NCBI GenBank assembly: GCA_024305405.1
Contig: JAKNDB010000068.1
Location: 8,603,501 to 8,667,500 of the forward strand
DNA length: 64,000 bases
DNA from: Dirofilaria immitis
Lineage: Eukaryota > Nematoda > Chromadorea > Rhabditida > Onchocercidae
Direction: 5' to 3'
The notes below the pieces were generated by a model, which worked only from the letters and a program-made list of their open reading frames with translations, searched no databases and was not told where the DNA came from. This document shows positions 12,177-26,100 of this stretch, piece by piece. Positions within the stretch are counted from its first letter, which is position 1; the number at the start of each line of letters is the position of its first letter. A program made the translations under genes and the position numbers.

Positions 12177-15100
12177 TTAATATCCAATTAATATTAAAAG
12201 ATAACATACTTTGATTATTTCCTTTCGTCGCAATTTTTCTGTTTCGGAGTTGAGGAGTTGTTCAAATTTTCGTTGTTTCTTGATGTTATTAAACTATAAT
12301 ATTAATAAATTATGTCAAATAATAAAAAGTGTTCAATTCTACAGAGTAACTCGACATTCTTTATTATGGACATGTAAAGAAAAAAATAAAAGTTTAAAAT
12401 CTTATTTCAATAGTAGGAATGAACCACTGCAATATTTCCTTCAAGTATCAAATATAGCAATTACCTGACGGCGATCCTTTTATATCTCTCTAACATATTA
12501 TTGCAAAGGCCATCGAAAACTTCCTTTATATTACCCGGTATACGGATTTCTCTTTGTTTCATTTTCGGTACCGGAATATCAATAAATAAACTGAAAGAGA
12601 ATTCGAAATGTTAGCACGGATGCAAAACTAAGCATCCAAAAACGAAAAATTTTCAGGATTTAGGGTTAAATTCCAAAAAAATTGAGAGTTGCTTATCTTG
12701 AATTGACTAAGTCTTGCAGTCGTGGTAAAGAGCGAACTTCTGGCAAGAATATTGAATTTAATAATGGCTCTGCAAAATATGTTTACGAATCTGTATTTTT
12801 CCTTATATGATTTCTTTCATATTATTGAATCACTCATTTTAAAGCAAACATATTGAACTCGCCTGAAATTTATCCTTTATGTTTCAATAGAGAAAATATA
12901 TTAATTTTTTCAAAATAGAGATAACTGATATCTAAAGTCAGAATTTCGGTTCATTTTTTAAACTCAACATTAATTTGTATAATTTTCGCGAGCAAATTAT
13001 TGAATCACTCGCCGAAACTCACGAAATATAGGTGGTGCAATGGCAACTGCTTCATTCGCCGAGTGCACAGGAAACGTAAAAACCCCGTAAGTAGTTCGAA
13101 TAAGAGTTCGCCGAATGTAAACACAAACATATCCTCGAGGGTCTACAGAAATCTTGATTTTCATTTAAAAGTCATAGTGTTAATTACGTAACCTAATTTT
13201 CGTAAATTATATTCTTTTCTCCAAATTCCAAATTTTGCACAACCGACGGTTACAATAGAAGTGCAAACTTCGAATAGAATAGAAATGTAGGTAAAAAGAA
13301 CGAAATTGGATTTTAAAACTTGACTTTTGAAGAGAAAAGATCAGATTTTGAATTCGGAATTTTTAAGTATGGAATTTGAAATTCAATGAATCAAATTTAG
13401 TTTTTTCTTCCGAGATTTCTGTGAAATGATTTTTGGAAACTCACATTAATAATCTGAGAGCACAACATTGAAGGACGTCGAAAACTTGGTTGTCCAGTTA
13501 GAACTATAAAAGTTTAAGAATTTAAAAATAAAACAAATACTTTCAAAAAATTGCGTTCTTTACCTTGATCCAAGTCAATTAGCTCGCAGCCGCATTCCGT
13601 AATAATAACATTCCCTGCATGAGCGTCGACTGAAAAGAGAAATTTTAGCTGTAGAAATATATGGATTTGTTTTAACTCCATAAGCTCATCTTAAATTCCA
13701 TTTATACAAAAGAACTTTGCAGTGTTTGCTTAGCACATCGAAAGAAAGTGAAACGCGAAATGGAACAGCATCTCAAATAGTAATACATTTTTCGCAAACG
13801 TGATTGACCTCGTTTTTAAGCATTTCTTAGAAATTAGTGAAGATACAACTGAATCACTAAATATTATGCGAAACAGAAAAAATAACAGATAATAAAGGAA
13901 CGTTATATATATCTACCATTTTGATACGAAATTCGAAAACTGAAACATACGATACGGAATAGAAATCGCGTTTAATAATGTCAGTGTTTCAAGTAACTGC
14001 CGACAAATTAAGCGAATATCGTATGTTTCAAATGAGCAAGTCGAACTATCCATTCTATATTTTGTGAAAAAATCGTCTCTCCAGTTACTCTGGAAGCAAA
14101 AATATTTCAAGGATATGAATAACAGAAGGCAGAAAATTACATGAACTCTTTATCGCGAACAGTTTGCTTTTTAATTTCAAGAGCTAGTTCTGCTAGAACA
14201 TAAATTCGTTTCAGAAATTAATTCAGTTGTACTTGATTAGAGGATAAATTCAAATTAAACTGGAAATTCAAAACAATTCAGAAAATCACCATAATACAAA
14301 CTAAGGAAAATCTCACTTTATAAAGCTGATCACGTAGCGTTCCTTTTTGAAAATAGGTCTAATATATATAATTCCACCGTCAGTAGCCCAGCTCATTATA
14401 CTTTCATTTAAATGTGGACACTGTAAGGTACGCAAAAATTCAAGGGCACTATTAAGATTTGTCACTGTTCCGAAACGATCGGGTCCATATCGGACACCAG
14501 AGAGCATCAATTTTGAAGATCCATATCTAATTTCATAATGCACTTTGCCGGGCCGCCAACCACAATGTTTTCTTTGTTGTTCAATCATCCACTGCCGTTT
14601 GTCGCGGAAAGACAGTAGTACCCATTCATGTAGACCTGTGCGAGAAGATTTTGTCTTGTCAGTTTGAGTCTTTCTGAACTTTGATTTTGAGAAATATCAA
14701 GAATAGAAAGCGGCGCATCTAATTCTAACGTAATGATACAATACCTCAAGCACAACCTTACTAACTGAATTACTCAAATTAACACGAATATAAACATTTG
14801 AATGAGCACCAAATTTTCCAATTATGATTCTTACCTGTGTAAGTTTCGGTGAAGCTTTCGAGAAAATTGGTGAATGCTGGACATGCATATAAAATTGGGT
14901 ATAAGCAGATGGCATCCAGAAATTCCTGTAATCAATACATAACATTTGTAAAAGAAATTTGGAAAAAGTTGGATTTACAAAACAAATTTAACTATAGCTA
15001 GAAGAAAATATACTGTAAGTTTCTATCGGTTAACAAAAATTTATATTTCATCTAGATCGAATTCAGCTCAATTTTATTTGTTTAATGACGCGAAGCATGT

Positions 15101-15586
15101 ATTTAAACTGACTAACTGATAGAAATATCGTAAGTTGTTTAGCAAATTCGAAAACATGTAACACTTGTGATATTACTGAATTTCATTCAGAAAATGTCAG
15201 TTGAATTTTTTAGAAACACTTCCCCTCACAATTTCTTCAATTTTTTTTGTAATAAGAATATGAACCTGCAGCGCCAGCATACGCTGTTTAATAAATGCTT
15301 CCTTTACGTTTCCAATGAACTTCTTTGGAGGAAATCCTAAGTCAGCACCAAATTTTTCAATCTGTGAATTCAACTTCCTGAAAAATTGTTTCACTAATAT
15401 ATGCAAAATAAGACACTTCTACGACTTTTAAGAAAAAGTCAAAGGTTTCTTCCTGTTTATTGTTAGAAAGGAAATAATATACCGAAATTCTGCATAACGT
15501 CGATGAATACGCCAAGGCTTTCCAATTCCCAATTGATTGTTCACTTCTATCACATATTCCTCAAATTCCCATAAATTTCATCAAGA
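12177..15586 (-). CDS. PXK: PX-domain pseudokinase, PXK type (frameshifted)
   Basis: PXK-family proteins bind phosphoinositides through the PX domain and act on endosomes and membrane trafficking; the kinase fold is usually inactive. Exons: 15483-15586, 15266-15377, 14835-14925, 14317-14635, 14141-14192, 13951-14089, 13564-13629, 13445-13503, 13023-13142, 12697-12769, 12465-12590, then one to about 12293. PX domain: W-R-I-H-R-R-Y-A-E-F-R, then F-P-P-K-K-F-I-G-N and A-L-Q-E-F-L-D-A-I. Kinase-like region: Y-G-P-D-R-F, K-G-T-L-R-D-Q-L-Y-K, Y-L-D-A-H-A-G-N-V-I-I in place of the HRD loop, D-L-D-Q in place of DFG, and T-L-E-D-M-F-V-F-T-F-G. One base is missing at T5 14344-14348 and one in the run at 13078-13086. 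Phases around 14141-14192 are unresolved. The exon ending at 12697 has donor ataagc. The end may instead be at 12051 through a further exon. The start codon was not found. Confidence 0.82.
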
Positions 15587-17137
15587 CTAAGAAAAAGTCC
15601 TTACAAACAAAAAACTTGGGTTTGAGTTTGCAAAAACCTGGGAAATATTTCAAAGATATTTCTATTCTTATTCAATTCGTTGGTACTGCAATTAATGGGA
15701 ACTAATATTCTCCTAAAACTGAGAACTGGAAATTCATTTGAAATACAATTCGATTTCGATAATGCTGCTGTAATTCCCATTGTAGAAAGTGAAATTTTTA
15801 GATTTGAAATCAATTACTTGATTAAAAACTTTAGATATATCAAACGGCATTCAGAAAATTTCAAAACCACTGACTATTACTTCTCAGATATACTTTTAAA
15901 ATCTATTTAAAAATATATAACGTTTTATAATGTCCTAGATAAAGACAGAGCATGATAGAATTAACAATTGAATACACCTGATTTATAACAACGTAGTTGG
16001 CTGCTTAGGGTTTGGTAAAGAATCATGCCCAAGGAAGGCATATGACACTAACTTCACCAAATCTACGCAATTTTAGTGCACCTAGGTCAACATGCATATG
16101 CAGACATCGCTCATATCGCCATTGGAAGCTGAACACAAACCACGTGGTCGAATAATCGTATCCAATCGATTAATTTGCATTTCACAGGATGCGTAACGTC
16201 AACTATTATATTGCCCTGCATCATTCATTCTTCAGAGAACTGAAATTTGAGTTATGTTGAATTTGAGAATATGACTCATTAAAAATTTTCTAGCACCGCA
16301 CGATGGATAAAGAGATCGCGACAAGATAGGTACGACGCAATCGCCAATGGTATAACCATGATTAATTAAACAATTATTTCAACGATTTTCTCTCTCGCTC
16401 CTCTATACTACGAATCCGAACAATACACAACGTCCGAACTATCCTATATAAACAATTTTTTTGGCAAGGCTATTCACATAATCGCAGAGACTTACAGATA
16501 TCTGAACTTTGAATGAAATTTGTTGATTTGTTTATAATCTTCGCATTCTACATGTCTCCATTCGATCTATGGGCAAATTTGAGGTTTGGTGGCATTCTTG
16601 GATTGATTCTGTGGAGTTTTAGACTGAGTCTCCATTGTGTGTATGTATTGTTCGTAAGCATAGTTCGATTCTTGCCGAGATTTCGTAAAATTGACCGAGA
16701 TTTTATGAATTAAATAGAAGCGATGATTATCCATGGATTGAAATTTTGAGCAGTAATGTTTTTCATTGATTACTAAAGTTGTTGTTAGATGAGTTGCCAA
16801 AAAGTTGTTAAAAATTGTCGTAATCTGGAGGTAACACTGGACAATAAAATGTTGGATAAGTTGGTTCTGGGTTTTGCTCTCTTTTAAGAAACATTAATAA
16901 GATTTTTTCGATAATTCTTAAAAACTTGATTTAATCAAAACAGTCAGTTTAAACGAATCTGCTTTTATCAAGTAAGGTATTAAAATGTTTTTGAAGAATA
17001 AGTTATATTTATGCTATTTTGTGGGTTTCTATTAAATTTGTTTTCATTTCAACTCAGATCTTTGGTATATGCAATTGTAGTTTTTTTGTATGTTAACACA
17101 CGAATTTTTGTAATTTGAAGTTTTCAGGATGTAATAA
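15587..17137. other. Intergenic region, possible 5' exons of the PXK gene
   Basis: The start of the PXK-like gene should lie here on the minus strand. A frame at 15601-15813 contains M-G-I-T-A-A-L-S-K-S but does not match the family clearly. The plus-strand frame at 16513-16713 encodes a hydrophobic 66-residue peptide of unknown status. Nothing else was recognised. Confidence 0.4.
17121..17127 (+). promoter_or_regulatory. Candidate trans-splice acceptor
   Basis: ttttcag ends 10 bases before the proposed ATG at 17138. This matches the nematode spliced-leader acceptor consensus. That the leader is added here is inferred; an ordinary cis acceptor cannot be excluded. Confidence 0.4.
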
Positions 17138-20100
17138 ATGACTTCATCAACATCAACTCGTTCAGCTTTTTCTGGAGTGAGTTCACCAAAAACTAATTTG
17201 CTTGGTCCAAATTGATTTACTAATTAAATTCATTTGGTTCTGAATTTATTGATCACATGGAGTCTTTTCAGTCTAGGTGGAAAAAGACAAAAAGATAATG
17301 AACAAATGTTGCCAATTTTTTCTTGGATCTTTTTTTCCTTAAGAAAGTTTCATACATGTATAGAGATAAGCACAGATGATAAGCTTGCTGGCTCGTTTCC
17401 AAAATATGCAGATTATTGAAGAATTGTTTCAGTTTTCAGAGAGTTGTCTGAGTGAGGCCTTTTCTAGTGAATTACATAATCAGAGTAACACGGAAGAATT
17501 ACTAGAAGATTGTCCAAAATGTGCGGCGATGAGACTGAATACCGTTGTTGCTGAGGAAGCTCTAGCTTCCTTAAGTGGGCAGTTTAAGAATCTTCAGAAA
17601 GAACTGAAAGTTAGTGTTTCTTGTTTGCTTCAGTAAAATGTTGAAGAAATAGACAATACAGAGATAATGAGTAACTATTAAGAAGTAAAATTGAATTCTT
17701 TATAACACTGAGTTTTGAACATATCTTTTCTTTTAAATTCTTCATTCTTGTATAAAATATTTTCAAAGTCTTTGCATGATTCTTTTTAGAAAACAGAACA
17801 GATATCTAAAATAAATGAGGAGCAAGCTAAATATATTGATGAAAGGCGTTCCAAGCTAGAAAAGTTGGAAGCAGAACACACATCATTGTATGCAGAATAT
17901 GAGAATTTGCGGGTACATTTCTAATTTCTATTTCTTATAACCTGGCTTATTATTTAAATCTAGATCTTAAAACTATATGAATTTCAGATCAGCCATGACA
18001 GTCTAAAAGACAGTATGATGAGATAGTTGCTACAGCACGGAGGAATCAGGTTTTAACTTATCCATATTTTTTTTTCGAAGTCTAGAAATTTACGACATAT
18101 CTTCCTTGTATTCGAAATCCAATCGATCGGAATAAGATAATGCCAGAAAATTATTGCTTCAGTTTGCTTCATTTGAAATAGTTGTCGTATACCAAAGTGA
18201 GGAAAATCGCGATACATTAAACCATTTAAATAGTTTGGATAAATTTCAGCGTCTAGTCGATGAATCACTGAATTATCATGAAACCTGCAAAGTCGCCGTG
18301 GAAAACCTCATGGCTGAAAAGAAAGCACGTCAAGAGTTGCTTGAAAAATATTTGAAAAGTGTGGAAGCCGCTGCGGTAGATTTTTGGCTAGTGATTTTAG
18401 AAAATTGAAATGTAGCAAAAAATTCTTGATTTTTCCTACTTTCTTAGTTTTTTTCTTCAATGTTTTTGCTCTAAGAGAACATGAATTTGAAGAAAAAGAA
18501 AACTTTATTATCTTCTTGTCTCGGAGAAGCAAAGCATGGAAAACCTGACAGTTTACTTCGATTTCGGAAAATCTGTGAATTCTTTAAAACTTTTCACTGC
18601 AATATATGAAACATTTTGACTATGGTTTATTGAAAAATGTATGCTTAATCTGAGATACTTTCTCATTTAGATGTTTTTAAAGTTTTTCTGAATTAGCAGT
18701 GATTAGCAAGGTAATTTGTAAATTAAAAGATGATACTAGAGAAATCAATTTAAAAATCTTAAAAGTTTACGTGCGTATTTTTAATACTTTTTTTAAAGAA
18801 AATAAATGATTCACTGAAGCAACTGGAAAAAAATGTGTTCAGCTACAATCAATTAATGAAAAATTGGAACCGTTCAAATATCACAGTCCAGCAATGCTTC
18901 GACTTCTTCTTGAATTTGGTAAATATTCCATGTTTTTACAAATCATTGTTTCATATAATATTGTGAAAAGTCTTCTGCATTTTATTTTCATAGAATTTCC
19001 AAAATTTTTTATGAAATTTGCTTGATCATCCATTATAATATACTTCTGATGTTTTGAATTTAATTACGGATCGAGAAACTTCGATGATAGAAATTTATAT
19101 TACTGTTTTGTTGTTAGGAATGTATTAACTAAAAATTTCTAAAATATTTTTAAAATGCGGGTTTACATTACTTGAATAGTAGTTAGAAAAAAGATTAGAA
19201 ATATTGCCTCACATCTCATTTGCAGGTGAAATTGTTGAAAATAACGGTTTAATGACGAAATCGTTACAAAAACGTCTTGCTCGATATAAAAATAGCGACG
19301 ATTTGCGTGAATATTTACTTAGAAAGACAAGAAGAATAACGGATTTAAGTGAGATGATCGAAGAAAGTAGTGATGATGGTAGGAGTTTTTCAGTAGGAAC
19401 ATTTCAGTAAGTCAAAAAAGTTTTTGGTGGGAATCTTAAAGCTAAAAGAACTGATGACAATACGTGATATAATCTAAATATCACAGAGTTTGGAATATAT
19501 AGCCATAAAAGGTTTGCATTCATCGGATGCGATGAAGTCTAGGAAGGATTTGAACCTTGTCATTCGTCAATGACCTTATGCTTCTATTGTTGTACATATT
19601 TCAAAAATGTATTTTAATTTAAATTATTTTTTTCTAGATGAATTAGCAAAAGGCGTGGAAGATCTACTGTTAAGGATTGGTAGTCCACCTCGTCTGAAAT
19701 CGTCAAAAAAATCGAGAAAAATTAGGCATACTGAAAAAAATAACGATCATTTGGCAAACTCGATGGAAGAAATGTTGAATATTAAAACTGTTGATAAAGG
19801 TTATATATATGGATTTTCCAGAAAATCACTATGCATACAATTTTTTTTTCGCCGAGTTTCAATGAGTCGCGCTGTTGGAGCGTAATTGATTTTTTTGTTA
19901 GTAGGAATGCAAACTAGTTATTAATGTGATCTCTTCAGAGGTTTCACATTTCTGTTCATTGAATTCTTACATTCAAAGTATACTCTGAGTAGATAGATAG
20001 CTGATTGTGGTTAGAACATTTTCCGTGTTGTGACAACCAAAAGTTATAGTTATATTTTGTCTATCGAGGCCTGATGATTGATTTTATTATTTGAAGTTAA

Positions 20101-23100
20101 TACAATTTTTTTCAGTAAATCTTTTGAGAAAACAATTGGAAAGTGTAGAAGTTCTGAACGTCTCTATTCCAAGTTCCCAGTCTAATTCGTAAGTATATTA
20201 TTATTTTGTGGTTTTTGTGGTGACATTTACTTCTTCATTGAGAATTTTTTTTATATTGTTTTAATTCCACTAATCCTTAATTTTATGAAGAATTAAAACT
20301 TATGCTATGTTCGGAAACCAGTTAAAAAATAGTAAGTATAAAAGGAAGGAATTATAATGGAAAGGTAACGCGTTAAATTTTGGTACGATATGATGATATG
20401 GATGACAAGAATTGTGCAGTTTTTTAAACATTATAAAGTATTAAAAGAGCGTCCACGTATAGAAAGGATCATTCATAGAACCAAAAATTTTGTTGAAGGG
20501 GAAAATAGAAAACAAAGAGGGCAGTTTAGTTTTCTAGAAGAGGGCAGTAGACTCAAGTGAATTGCGGTTGCCACTTTTGGATTAAAGTTCTAATCATCTT
20601 CTGACTGATAACTGACAAGATTAAGAAATGGAAGCAGAATTTATTTCACACAAGATTTAGACAAGTGATATTGTGCATTTTTATAATCATTGCCCAATTT
20701 ATGCTTCAGTAAACATTACAGATTTCTACGATTTATGGTTTAAGAATATTATTACAAATAGCCTGTTTTTGAACTTTTAATTTATCCTTTAGCACGTCAT
20801 TTTAATTGGAGAATGAAAATTGTTCACTTGGATTTTTATTTTTTTTTTGTGCTTGGGATTTTCATCATATTAATAAGAAATACCAATTGACTTTTTCTAG
20901 AATTGATAGATTACCTCAATGCCTAATCTCATCACTGATTCTTACAATGACATTTCATTATAATTCTCTAGTAATCCTTTCCATTGGTTAGGATAATTTA
21001 ATCCTCCAATTCTTTTCATTGATTAGAACTAATTTAATTTAAGAAATATTATATCATCCATTTTTATTGAAATTGATATCATAGTTTAGTGTTTTAGTAA
21101 TATACATATGAAAAAGATGAAAACATGTGAAAGGCAATTGGAATTGATTGAAAAAGAAAAAGAACCATTGGATGCAGATATGGAAGAGAGAAAAGGTAAT
21201 TTCAGAAAATCTGATGAAATTATTAAGCGTTTTCTTAAATTGTTTACGTTCAAGTCATTTCAGTTGGAGTATTTTCAAACAATTTTACGAAATAGTGTTC
21301 AAATTTATATTCATTGATATATTTTATGCCAAATAAAACTAAGTTCACTTTTGCCGAGTTCCGTTTTTTTTTTATTTGGAGATTTCACAATTTTTTTTAA
21401 AAAATATTATTAATTAATTATTTCAGTTACGATTGAAGATGATATGAACATATGTACTCCGAGCACTTCAGTTCCTTCATTGACAAAAGTAATATATATA
21501 TATATATGACCTCTTATCCATTTTACTTTTCAATCGGCTTCTGAAATTTGTGTTTGGCATTTATTATTTCTGATCATTTAAAAGTCAGTGTTCTTCAAAA
21601 TGAATTACTTTTAAAAAGTAAAGAACTGATTGAAAAAGATAGGTTGCAGAAGAATATTCAGAGGAAAAGATAACAAAAATACTTCAAAAGTGCTTCAATT
21701 CCGATTTGTATGTACAATAATCTTTTCAGCTTGCTGTCTTTTTTTTCTTTCTTTTTCTAAATTGAAATTCTCTGTAAGAACGAAATTCTCGAGCTTGTTT
21801 TTAGAATGTTTGGAGCACAGTCTTATTAAATCTAAAAAGCGTTGCAGTGAGAATTGAGACTACTAGTACCATTGACAATACTGTGGTATATGGATAATTT
21901 CAGATTATGGATCGAAACAGTGAGGAAAAACAACAACTACGTGATAGTGAACGGCTTTCCATATGGCTTAGCTTTGCACATTTAGATCCTCTGCTTCCAA
22001 ATTTAAGCAGACCAAGATTTTTAGATATTGGAATTTCTGAGGCATAATTTTTGTATGCGTTTCATAATAGAAATCTTTTGATATTATTTTTTATGTACAG
22101 TAGTGGATTCTTATTTGTTCAGTGAAATACTTCCCTTTTCATTTTTTCCTTTTAAGTGAAAAACACTTCTAGTTATCGAAGCAACACGGCTCAGATGATT
22201 ATTTGGATAATCTCTTTGAACCACACTCTCCTAGTATGTCAAGCAGACGAACATCAATCAACTCTATAGAAGGTTACATAATCGCGAAAAATAAAACAAA
22301 ATTCAGAAACGAGCAGCGAAGCTGATAGAGTATTAGCATCAGAAGAAACCAGCTTTTTGACTGAATCTTTATCACTGCCTCCTATACTAGAAAATTCTAC
22401 AAATTCTTCTATAGCAGTTAGCACTGCATCTGGAACATTCGAAGATTCTGATTCGCTGTGTTGTGTATCTAATTCAATTACAGAAACTACTGCAATCATT
22501 CATGATGCACAGCCCGTAAGTTTTATGTTACTTGTTTCATAAATAGTGGGGATTGCCGCAGCATGAAAAAGAGAAAGATAACATAGTTTTGCTTACAAAA
22601 TATATTTTTACAAGCTTATAAAATAATTTTTCAGAAAACAAATAAAAATGTACAATCCTCTATTCAATCATCGAAGGAAACTATGCAACAAACAATTCAC
22701 GAACAGCAAAATCCATATTTGCAAGGCAAAGTAATACATCTGTAATTTCAGTTCATCTTATTATTCTGCATTTTGTTAGTTAAAGTGATTAAACAAACTT
22801 ATAGTTGGAAGTATTGGATTCAAGTTTTTGAAGATAAAATTTTCTTATGAAATCATTAATCCATTTCATCTTTTGCAGAGTAGTGAATCTGTGCAGAATA
22901 TCGAAGTCTCAGATGAAATCAAGAAAATACTTTCTGTGGAAACGCATATACCGATAGTTAGACAAATGCCAAGGCCTATTGTAGTTGATTCTAAATGTAT
23001 TGGAACGTTTAGGTCACGGAGAAAACGTAGTGGACCTAATTTTCAAAATGAAGATGAAAATTTAGGAATTAGGATTAACTCTCCCAAACTGCCAAAAATA

Positions 23101-26100
23101 ATTATTACAACATCTACTGATACTAAAAAGGGCGAATTAAGGGAAAATCAGGGTTCCATAATGCAGTGGCCAGGAAACGCGGAAGCGATCTCAAGAACAG
23201 CAATGTTTAGTAAAAGAAAGGGTTTGGAAAACGAAGATCTTGTAAGAGTACCAGAAGATAAAGTGAAAAGAGTTCTAGAAATCATGAAAGATAAGAGCGC
23301 TGAATTATTAGTTATCAAAAAGAAAAGAAATCCGAAAATTTTTTGGTAATCCCGTTTTACAAAAACAGCCATTGCAATGTTCAATGAAAAAGAAACAAGT
23401 ACGAATTGATTCTTTTTCTTCGGAAGATGGCCAAAAATTGATGATCTGTGCTAAGGAACTGAACAGTGTTCAGAGTGACCGACGAACGGAAGTTGTATTA
23501 ACACAGCAGGAAAATGTACCTACAAAATCAGACAAAATCCCAGGAAATCCAATTTCGAATAATACTGTAAAGCTTAGCGTATCGGAAAAAGAAGCACGGG
23601 ATTTCGCAGTTGATGAAGAGAATTCGAAGAAATATGGAATTCCAAGCGCTACGAAATCAGGACATGAGGTTACAAACGAAAAACAAAGTAACCCTCAATT
23701 TATAGCACCATCGATGCATCGAGAAATAATGCTGAGAAATAAATTAAAAATGTCGAAATTGTTGAATCTTCATCCAAAAATCTTCAAATTAGGGAACCCA
23801 AAAATCAGCAGTAATACGAAATGATGGACAAATGGTAAGCAAGGCGAGAAAGCAAAAACTGGCTGAGGAAGGAACTAGAAACACGGAAGATAAGTGGAAA
23901 GATTCTGATCAAACTGCAGTGCCTTTTCAGGAGTTAAAAACAATTGAGAATCATCCTGGCAAGCAGTTAGTGGTATGCTATGTTTTGTGATTATTTCCTT
24001 GTTAGAAAATTTCAGATATGATGGGAATCGTCCACTGAACAAAGGTGGTGTTTTGAAATTGGATGTTTAATTTTATTTTCAATTTTTCCGAATAAATTAG
24101 AATTTTAGGGTGAAGACAATGAGAATGTAAGCAAATCTATGTCATCGAATATCGAATTACTTGGTAAGTTAGAGTCGTCTTTCGTATGCCCTTTTTATTA
24201 TTTTTTCCTATTCTTTTACTATATGCTAAATTGTTTTATTCATGTCTTTATTAAAGATGTATTTATTTTTATTCATCTTGAAAACATGTATATGTGCTCT
24301 GTCAGATTTTTATTTCTTGATTCTCATTGCTTTATCTCTAAATTGGAACACGGAAGTTAGTATATATAAGAAGTTATTTGTACTTGTTTCATCCTTTTAG
24401 AAGAAGGTAATTACCTTCATTGTTGCAGGAATAGAATTAAGTGACCTCGATAATGATAATAACCGATTAGAAATTGTTATAGATGATGTTGGAATTTCAT
24501 CGCTTAATATGGGAGATGTATTAGGTACTCTGTTCTCTATTCTTTTGTTAATTCTGAAAAACTGAAAATAGTTTAAATAGTAAGAAGTAGAGCTAAAAAT
24601 TTATGTTTTTAGGCGAAAGTTATGTTTTGAATGATTGCAATGGATCAGAGAAAGCTAAGGCAGCAACGGTAGCAACTAAGGTTCGACTCATTTCCGTTTT
24701 CGCACAAGCATATTTAGAATATATCTGAATATTTATATATTTGATAAGCTGCTGATGAAGCATATTTGAAATCATTCCTAGAAACTTATGTGTCGAATGA
24801 TGAAATTAATTTCTTCATTCTAAAAATGATTTTCTCACTTTTTTGAGAAATCGATCAGTATAGTGAAATCGGAAATGTATAAAAAGATGCATAAACGGCT
24901 CGCAGTACAGACATCATGCATGAAAGAACTTGGGAGAGTTAAAGTACATAAACCTGTGGTAAGTAGTTTAATTGTTTTTTAACTATTGAATGGCGTAATC
25001 CAGCCTACTTTTTAGACTTTTCTTATGACTTTGTTGAAAAATTGTTTTATGCGCTTCAAATCGCAATCTAAATCTCTCAGTTTTTATTGGTTTGAATTAG
25101 TAATATTTCAATTGATCATACCCTAATAACTTCTGTTCACTGATCTGTTCCTCTTTTATTAAAGTATCAGTTTTATTGTATGGAATTCAGTACTTATGGA
25201 TTTGATGGTAGAAACTTTGTAAGCTTATTGATTTACAATTTAATATTTTTATGTAAAGTCATTACTTATAAATTTATTCTCTGGCTCGTAAAAAACAAGA
25301 TATTTTTTACATTATCGAAGTTGGAGAAAGTAGAACGGAAACCAAACATTATGCAACGGAAAAGAGCAGCAATAATGCTTCCTGTCGGAAGAAATGGATT
25401 AGAGAAGGCCAAGGTAACTGTGTTCATGTATAATGAAGAAACGTTTAAATATAGTGACAACTATCAAGTGGAACTACTTGACAATATTATATTTGAAGTT
25501 TAAATTTCCTATTTTCAGATGCATCTTTTTGATGTTTTATTTGTCTTTAAATCAAAATGTGCGGTATTATACTCTTTACTTTCTTATTTGCAGAATGTAG
25601 GACTGCCTGCAATTCAGTATAATACAGTATCAATAGGTTCACCCTCAACAAAAATTATACCTGGGAGTGATGAAGCTGCTGTGATGTGTTTATTTGATCA
25701 GGCACTCTCAGAAAGTAACTATAATGATAAGTTACTCGAAATAGTCCAGAAGTTCCAGATTCCAGCTATTTCAGCAATATCTTGCGAGAAATTAGCTGAA
25801 TGCTGTGTTAAGGTAGCTTTTTTATAAAAAGCATTTCAAGTCACCGTCGAAAAGATTTGGAAGTCTCCTATTTAAACTGTTTACTAAAAATGTAAATGCA
25901 AGTATCTAGCAATTTAACAGCTGATTAAAATGATGTTTTTCTATTTTTACTTGGTAAGTATATTCTAAATTGCTTTCAGTTTATAAGCAAACTTGATGTT
26001 GGCAACATGTGGCACAGTGTCGTACTTGCAGTTCGTTATTGGTCGGAAAAACAAAAGACCGGTGTACAGTTGGTAAAATTCTAGAACTTCATCAAGTAGC

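Noticed and set aside
16513..16800. Overlapping 66- and 77-codon frames on opposite strands
   Set aside because: Neither shows a family motif or usable splice sites; both strands being open suggests chance.
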